From contig JAAYXN010000260.1 in the NCBI GenBank assembly GCA_012515885.1, positions 1-13,324 of the forward strand: 13,324 nt of DNA, given 5' to 3'. Origin of the DNA: Rhodococcus sp. (in: high G+C Gram-positive bacteria) (GTDB lineage: Bacteria; Actinomycetota; Actinomycetes; Mycobacteriales; Mycobacteriaceae). A program made the translations under genes and the position numbers. The notes under the pieces are model-generated. The model was not told the DNA's origin. It saw only the letters and a program-made list of their open reading frames with translations, and ran no database searches. This document shows positions 6,671-13,324 of the stretch, piece by piece; positions within the stretch are counted from its first letter, which is position 1; the number at the start of each line of letters is the position of its first letter.

Positions 6671-6700
6671 TTGACCCCGGTCTGTCCGGAGTCTTAACGT
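6671..6700 (+). promoter_or_regulatory. Candidate promoter for resR
   Basis: TTGACC (6671-6676), an 18-bp spacer and TAACGT (6695-6700) fit a housekeeping sigma promoter with a TANNNT -10 box. The start would be near 6707, leaving a 5' leader of about 270 nt. A second possible -10, TAGGCT at 6836-6841, would give a shorter leader but has no -35. Confidence 0.45.
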
Positions 6701-6977
6701 TCGAGCTGTCTTCAGTTCGAATCAGTGACACGCACACAGCAAACCCCCGTGGCTAGCTCAAGAACTAGCCCAGTGAACTCAGTTAGCCCAGCGAGCTAGC
6801 TCGGTGAACGCCTGCCGCACAGGAGTCATCGGGCGTAGGCTAAAAAGTTCAGGTAGCCACGGAAGGTTCGCAGGTACAGGCCGTTAGCGGGCCGCCTGGC
6901 GGTCCGATGCGACGCCGACGCGTCACACGCGTACTGCTCAGGTAAGTGCAGTGCAACTTGCGAGAGGGAGAAGTGCA
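6701..6977 (+). other. Structured non-coding leader upstream of resR
   Basis: No gene is visible in this stretch of the 378-bp gap between the nuclease gene and resR. It contains a hairpin with a 6-bp stem GGCTAG/CTAGCC (6751-6770), a perfect 10-bp palindrome GAGCTAGCTC (6793-6802), and an 18-bp-period repeat with TAGCCCAG at 6766-6773 and 6784-6791. The 10-bp direct repeat AAGTGCAGTG occurs at 6944-6953 and 6971-6980, the second copy covering the start codon. If the promoter at 6671-6700 is used, all of this is in the mRNA. Confidence 0.45.
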
Positions 6978-7565
6978 GTGGGAGAGCGACCACAGGACCA
7001 GGGCGTAGGCGCCCAGGACTTTGAGATCCAGCCGGGTCTGTTCCCTGACGACACGGTCCCTGACGACCTCGTCGGCTACCGCGTGCCCAGCGCTTGCCAG
7101 ATTGCTGGCATCACCTACCGTCAACTCGATTACTGGGCACGCACCGGGTTGGTCGTGCCCTCAATTCGCGGCGCTGCGGGGTCAGGCAGCCAACGCCTGT
7201 ACTCGTTCAAAGACATCCTGGTGCTCAAGATCGTCAAGCGTTTACTCGACACCGGCATTTCCCTACAGAACATTCGGGTAGCCGTCGATCATCTGCGTAG
7301 TCGCGGTGTCGGTGACCTCGCCCGGATCACCCTGTTCTCCGACGGCACCACCGTCTACGAATGCACCTCAGCTGAAGAAGTCGTTGATTTACTGCAGGGC
7401 GGGCAGGGAGTGTTCGGCATCGCCGTCAGTGGAGCAATGCGCGAACTCACCGGCACCATCGCAGCATTTCCGGCCGAGCGTGCCGATGGCGGCGAAGCTG
7501 AGCAGACTCCCGAAGACGAGCTGTCCTCACGCCGTCGTAACCGGGCCAGCCGCAAGACGGGCTAG
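6978..7565 (+). CDS. resR: MerR-like transcriptional regulator ResR (Rv1830-like)
   Basis: This 195-residue protein has a MerR-type winged helix-turn-helix at about 33-105 (VGYRVPSACQIAGITYRQLD, YWARTGLVVPS, SQRLYSFKDILVLKIVKRLL, then the GISLQNIRVAVDHL helix). A distinctive C-terminal part follows, ITLFSDGTTVYECTSAEEVV and DLLQGGQGVFGIAVSGAMREL (117-157), and then a disordered basic tail (SSRRRNRASRK). The middle is nearly the same as M. tuberculosis Rv1830, named resR, whose variants are linked to altered post-antibiotic recovery and growth. No ligand-binding cysteines are seen. The GTG at 6978 is preferred because AGGGAG at 6965-6970 lies 7 nt upstream; an in-frame GTG at 6951 would add nine residues and include that site. 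A long upstream leader suggests complex regulation, perhaps by itself or FtsR. A 6-bp hairpin follows directly after the stop. Confidence 0.93.
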   Translation: MGERPQDQGVGAQDFEIQPGLFPDDTVPDDLVGYRVPSACQIAGITYRQLDYWARTGLVVPSIRGAAGSGSQRLYSFKDILVLKIVKRLLDTGISLQNIRVAVDHLRSRGVGDLARITLFSDGTTVYECTSAEEVVDLLQGGQGVFGIAVSGAMRELTGTIAAFPAERADGGEAEQTPEDELSSRRRNRASRKTG

Positions 7566-7566
7566 G

Positions 7567-7582
7567 GCAGCGAGCCCGCTGC
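7567..7582 (+). terminator. Candidate hairpin terminator after resR
   Basis: GCAGCG (7567-7572), a 4-nt loop and CGCTGC (7577-7582) make a perfect 6-bp G/C-rich hairpin starting 2 bp after the resR stop. There is no T-run, as is common for actinobacterial terminators, so termination strength is uncertain. Confidence 0.4.
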
Positions 7583-7619
7583 GCGAGATGCGGATCACTA
7601 GCCGCGTCAATGCCTGCGG

Positions 7620-7648
7620 CTGAGAGCACCGTCATCATCCTTTAGGAT
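7620..7648 (+). promoter_or_regulatory. Candidate promoter of the gcvP riboswitch transcript
   Basis: CTGAGA (7620-7625), a 17-bp spacer and TAGGAT (7643-7648) fit a housekeeping promoter. The predicted start near 7655 falls right at the first base of the leader helix of the glycine riboswitch, which supports the call. The -10 lies in a small palindrome, CATCC-TTTA-GGATG (7636-7649). Confidence 0.5.
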
Positions 7649-7655
7649 GGGTGTC

Positions 7656-7811
7656 GCGTCGACGCCGTGCGGGAGAGTTCCGAGCCTCACGTTCACGCAC
7701 CACAGCTGAAATTCATGCTGACGGTGCATGAGCAACCTGAGGAACGGACGCCGAAGGAGCAGCACCTCCCCGTCAATCTCTCAGGCACCGGGACCGTGCG
7801 GGCTACGACGC
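7656..7811 (+). promoter_or_regulatory. Glycine riboswitch, aptamer 1 with leader-linker helix
   Basis: This is the first of two glycine aptamers in the 5' leader of gcvP. Conserved blocks are GGGAGAG (7671-7677), GCCGAAGGAGCA (7750-7761) and AATCTCTCAGGC (7775-7786). P1 pairs CCGUGCGG (7665-7672) with an identical CCGUGCGG (7794-7801), using two central G-U wobbles. Outside P1, GCGUCG (7656-7661) can pair with CGACGC (7806-7811) in the linker, which matches the leader-linker interaction known from other tandem glycine riboswitches. A large variable hairpin fills about 7690-7745. Glycine binding is expected to raise gcvP expression. Confidence 0.9.
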
Positions 7812-7911
7812 CTCTGGAAAGCGGTGGAATCACCCACCCGCCCACGGGGAAAAGCAGACCATTCTTGGCTGCCGAATCTCTCAGGCGCTCATGACGAGCA
7901 CGAGACAGAGG
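7811..7911 (+). promoter_or_regulatory. Glycine riboswitch, aptamer 2
   Basis: This is the second aptamer of the tandem riboswitch. P1 pairs CCUCUG (7811-7816) with CAGAGG (7906-7911). Conserved blocks are CTCTGGAAAGC (7812-7822), ACGGGGAAA (7844-7852) and GAATCTCTCAGGC (7874-7886). Between the conserved CAGGC and the 3' strand of P1 there is an extra segment with a duplicated ACGAG (7894-7898 and 7900-7904) and a GCTC/GAGC mini-hairpin. Downstream, 60 nt separate P1 from the gcvP start. There is no obvious terminator with a T-run there, so control may be at translation. Confidence 0.9.
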
Positions 7912-7970
7912 GGGAGGACACACCCGGCCAACCCGCCTGGGTGCTTCCTTCGACCCTTCTGGAGCGAGCT

Positions 7971-10814
<2,844 letters not shown>

Positions 10815-10844
10815 ACGCCTAGCTCGACACGAAGGCCCACCCCA

Positions 10845-10920
10845 ACCCTTCCCGCATGCATTTTCTACTCGTGCATGCGCAATTGCCGCTCCGGGAAGAC
10901 AAACCGCATGCGGGAAGGGT
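10845..10920. terminator. Bidirectional terminator with perfect 15-bp inverted repeat
   Basis: ACCCTTCCCGCATGC (10845-10859) and its exact reverse complement (10906-10920) lie between the convergent gcvP and the metallophosphoesterase gene. The 46-nt loop contains further partners for the left arm. CGCATGCA (10853-10860) pairs with TGCATGCG (10872-10879) around an 11-nt loop, and CTTCCCG (10848-10854) pairs with CGGGAAG (10892-10898). The folds exclude one another in part. GCATGC occurs three times. The location fits a shared terminator. Confidence 0.7.
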
Positions 10921-10929
10921 GGCGGGTCT

Positions 10930-12069
10930 TTACTGGGTGGCGGGGACCAGTTCGAGGATCGTGATTTCCGGTGGAGCTGCTACCCGAACCGGTGGACCCC
11001 ACGTGCCGACGCCGCGGCTGGTGTACAGCGTGGTGGCGTCAAACCGATCCATCCCAGACACATGCGGCTGCTGCAGCGGCACGAGATAGCGGATCGGCCA
11101 CATCTGACCGCCATGAGTATGACCGGAAAGCTGCAGATCGACGCCATAGTCGGCGGCCTCATGAACATGCTTGGACTGATGAGCAAGGAGCAGCACGAGC
11201 CGCGACGGGTCACGGCCATCAAACGTCGCCGCAAGATCGGGACGGTACGGATCTTTCGACGAATAGTCATGCACGCCCGCAAGATCAATCACCGAACCGT
11301 CGCGCTGCACCTCAACACGTTCATTGCGGAGCGTACGAATGCCGTGGGTGTCCCACACGTCGAGCCAACGGCCACCGTCGTCGGCATAGAACTCATGATT
11401 GCCGCTCACCCCGAACACTCCCAGCGGCGCCGAAAGATCACCGAGCGGTTCGAGGTCGGGAGCCACCTTCGCGACCGTCCCGTCAACGAGATCCCCAGAC
11501 AGCACAATCAAATCCGGGTTCTGAGCGTTGACCAGGTCAACAACCTCCCGGGTAAAACCCTCACCGCGTGCAGGCCCGACATGAAGATCGGTGATGAGCG
11601 CAACGCGTGTGCCCTCAAAACCTTCCGGAAGACGATCGAGCGGCACCTGAACGTAAACCACTTGCGGGCGAGACGCCTCACCGACGCCGTACACCGCCGC
11701 ACCGACCGAGACGAGAAGCGCAGCGGCCGTTGCAGTCCGCAGCACACTCCGGCGCGGTGGAGCTGGGGGAGAGGTGCGGCGAATGCGATGCCACACCCAC
11801 GACACCACCCCAATCGCAGCCAATCCCAGTGCGAGATAGAAGCCAGCTGCTACCCACACCCACCCCACAAAACCGGCCGGACGTGCCCACGAGGTGTCAA
11901 AAACTTCGCCCGCACCCACGCCCAGGACCGCAGAAATCCACAAAGCAACGAGGGCGCCAATGCCGATCCGAGACCACGTCCGGGAAATGCCGGTCGCGAG
12001 GATAAGGCGGCGATAGAACCAATAGCTCAGTGCAGCAAGCACAATCGAGACAATAATCAGGCGAATCAT
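10930..12069 (-). CDS. Membrane-anchored calcineurin-like metallophosphoesterase
   Basis: This 379-residue protein has an N-terminal membrane part with hydrophobic segments at about 3-18, 36-54, 66-94 and 113-129, followed by a calcineurin-like phosphoesterase domain (about 150-375). All metal-binding motifs are present: D161-L-H163, GDLVDG (D193), GNHE (N224, H225), H297 in LAHQ, and GHTHG (H317, H319). It belongs to the YkuE/YaeI-like branch, in which substrates are poorly known; some members cleave lipid pyrophosphates such as UDP-diacylglucosamine, but that should not be assumed here. The domain may face the cell exterior if the four segments are all membrane-spanning, which leaves topology open. 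The ATG at 12069 is 2 bp after the stop of the upstream VWA gene and has no strong ribosome site, so the two are likely one operon with coupled translation. It converges on gcvP. Confidence 0.9.
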   Translation of the reverse strand: MIRLIIVSIVLAALSYWFYRRLILATGISRTWSRIGIGALVALWISAVLGVGAGEVFDTSWARPAGFVGWVWVAAGFYLALGLAAIGVVSWVWHRIRRTSPPAPPRRSVLRTATAAALLVSVGAAVYGVGEASRPQVVYVQVPLDRLPEGFEGTRVALITDLHVGPARGEGFTREVVDLVNAQNPDLIVLSGDLVDGTVAKVAPDLEPLGDLSAPLGVFGVSGNHEFYADDGGRWLDVWDTHGIRTLRNERVEVQRDGSVIDLAGVHDYSSKDPYRPDLAATFDGRDPSRLVLLLAHQSKHVHEAADYGVDLQLSGHTHGGQMWPIRYLVPLQQPHVSGMDRFDATTLYTSRGVGTWGPPVRVAAPPEITILELVPATQ

Positions 12070-12071
12070 CG

Positions 12072-13324
12072 TTACGGCAACATTCCATTCACTGCCGCGA
12101 CCAGCGCGGCATCATCTGAGGAATCGACACGTTCAAGCGTGCCGCCAGTCAAGCTGGCGACCGCAGAGAGGGTGCTCGTGTTGGGTGGGTTTCCCGACCC
12201 GGACACAACAATCACATCGATAGTGACCGGCTTAGACGGGTCCGCCGCATCCCCAATCGCAGTGAGCAGTGCGTTGCGGTCGATGCCCGCGCTGGTATCG
12301 GTAGAACCATCAGTGATGAGAACAATCTTGTTGGACCTGCCAGCAACGTACCCATCAACAGCATTCTCATACGCCTGCACAAGTCCGGCATACGGGGTGG
12401 GCTTGCCGGTTGCCGTAGCCGCACCCAATGCGCTGGTCAGGCTATCGACATGAAGACCGTCCACGGACGGCGCAGCGAGGGCAGCGAGCGGCGCAGCGAC
12501 GAGATAGCCAGTATCGCCGCTCACGCTTGATGAGGCAGTGATCAGCCCGAACGACGACGAGCCCGGCGATCGGCCAATGCGGTCAGTGAGCACTGCCGTC
12601 ACCGGATCCAGATGCGCACTCATGCCCGACGACAGATCGAGAACGATCAGCGAATTACCCGCCGAAATGGGGTCGCGGGCTGCGTCAGCGAGCGAGTTCA
12701 GTACGTCGCCGTCCGCGGCAGGCAACACGGCACTGATCACAGGCATCAGGGCAGTCCCAGCCAGATCAGGGGTGCGAAAACCGTCCGCGGTCAACACCGG
12801 GGAATACTGCGGTCCAAGAACATAATCGACGAACTGCGACGCCGCACGTGCGGGAGCATCACCGGTACCTGGCTCACGCAACACTGCGGCCGGGTAATCG
12901 GCGATCGGGGTAGCTCCCAACGGATAGATCGATGTCAGTTGGGCATCAGGGCGTTCACGCAGCAGTGCATGGATCGTCTGCTCCGTCACTGCCATGACCT
13001 GTGGGCCCTCACCCGCAGCGACCTCGGCGAGAGCCAGAGCCGCAGTGGAATTGGGGTCACCGCCCTGACTTTGATACGCGCTGCCCATCGTCATCAGCGC
13101 ATCGCGAACCGGAAACGACTGAGCTAGTTCCGGGGTAAGCGGACCCGGACTCTCCGTGATGGCTGCCGCAACGGCGTCGAGTGCCATCAACGTCGAAGAC
13201 GATGAGGGCGTATCAGTTTTCGAGGAGGACACCCCGAGCGGCAGCGCCAGATTGTTCGTTGCGGTGAGGTCGCGCCAACTGATACCCGGCCCGACAATGT
13301 CGGCGAGAGCTGCCGGTACCGCCA
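12072..13324 (-). CDS. Substrate-binding / von Willebrand A domain protein (5' end outside window)
   Basis: The reading frame is open to the window edge (first complete codon 13322-13320), giving 416 visible residues; the GTG at 13232 is internal and not the start. The first part (SWRDLTATNNLALPLG to YVLGPQYSPVLTADGFRTPD, about 1-185) resembles a periplasmic substrate-binding domain of the extracellular solute-binding kind. The second part (about 220-416) is a von Willebrand A domain with the Rossmann-like strand SLIVLDLSSGMS, a TPYAGL loop (T309) and the strand KIVLITDGSTD (D338). The usual MIDAS metal site is D-x-S-x-S; here D229 is followed by L-S-S-G-M, so the second serine position is a glycine. 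Proteins of this fused type occur in actinobacteria and are normally exported or membrane-anchored; the N-terminal signal would lie outside the window. The ligand is unknown. It is coupled to the metallophosphoesterase gene 2 bp downstream. Confidence 0.82.
   Translation of the reverse strand, partial: AVPAALADIVGPGISWRDLTATNNLALPLGVSSSKTDTPSSSSTLMALDAVAAAITESPGPLTPELAQSFPVRDALMTMGSAYQSQGGDPNSTAALALAEVAAGEGPQVMAVTEQTIHALLRERPDAQLTSIYPLGATPIADYPAAVLREPGTGDAPARAASQFVDYVLGPQYSPVLTADGFRTPDLAGTALMPVISAVLPAADGDVLNSLADAARDPISAGNSLIVLDLSSGMSAHLDPVTAVLTDRIGRSPGSSSFGLITASSSVSGDTGYLVAAPLAALAAPSVDGLHVDSLTSALGAATATGKPTPYAGLVQAYENAVDGYVAGRSNKIVLITDGSTDTSAGIDRNALLTAIGDAADPSKPVTIDVIVVSGSGNPPNTSTLSAVASLTGGTLERVDSSDDAALVAAVNGMLP

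Noticed and set aside
7728..7970. An upstream in-frame extension of gcvP
   Set aside because: This stretch is the glycine riboswitch, and its translation has no family similarity; the family N-terminus begins at the GTG at 7971.

Overview
The window looks like a chromosomal segment of a high-GC actinobacterium of the order Mycobacteriales (the Corynebacterium / Mycobacterium / Rhodococcus / Gordonia group). The main reason is gene order. From about 1.2 to 10.8 kb the genes run in the same order and strand as the Mycobacterium tuberculosis block Rv1822-Rv1832: a CDP-alcohol phosphatidyltransferase, DUF881, small basic protein (DUF1290), a second DUF881, gcvH, garA, ftsR, a DUF151 bifunctional nuclease, resR and gcvP. 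These assignments come from reading the proteins, not from a search. The genus cannot be fixed. The flanks (pepN on the left, a metallophosphoesterase and a VWA protein on the right) are not, as far as I recall, those of M. tuberculosis.

Left part (1-3947): the 3' end of pepN (aminopeptidase N), a 170-bp gap, then four tightly packed genes (pgsA2, DUF881, DUF1290, DUF881). All four products are predicted to be membrane proteins, and their junctions overlap or are separated by 1 bp. Middle (3948-7565): gcvH, the FHA protein garA/odhI, the MerR regulator ftsR (overlapping garA by 4 bp), the DUF151 nuclease, and a second MerR-like regulator, resR. A structured 378-bp non-coding leader precedes resR. 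Right-centre (7566-10929): a promoter candidate, a tandem glycine riboswitch with both aptamers readable, gcvP (glycine decarboxylase, 947 aa), and a strong inverted repeat between gcvP and the convergent genes. Right end (10930-13324, minus strand): a 2-bp-spaced pair encoding a membrane-anchored metallophosphoesterase and, upstream of it, a substrate-binding/von Willebrand A protein that runs off the window.

The genes tie together glycine cleavage (gcvH and gcvP under a glycine riboswitch), kinase-controlled 2-oxoglutarate metabolism (GarA), cell division and growth control (FtsR, ResR), and an uncharacterised envelope module (DUF881-DUF1290-DUF881). No mobile element, CRISPR array, tRNA or rRNA was seen. 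The points most worth a second look are the DUF881/DUF1290 module beside ftsR, the resR leader with a MerR-type inverted repeat, fine structure of the glycine riboswitch, the nested inverted repeats after gcvP, and a possible small Cys-rich gene antisense to the ftsR-nuclease gap.
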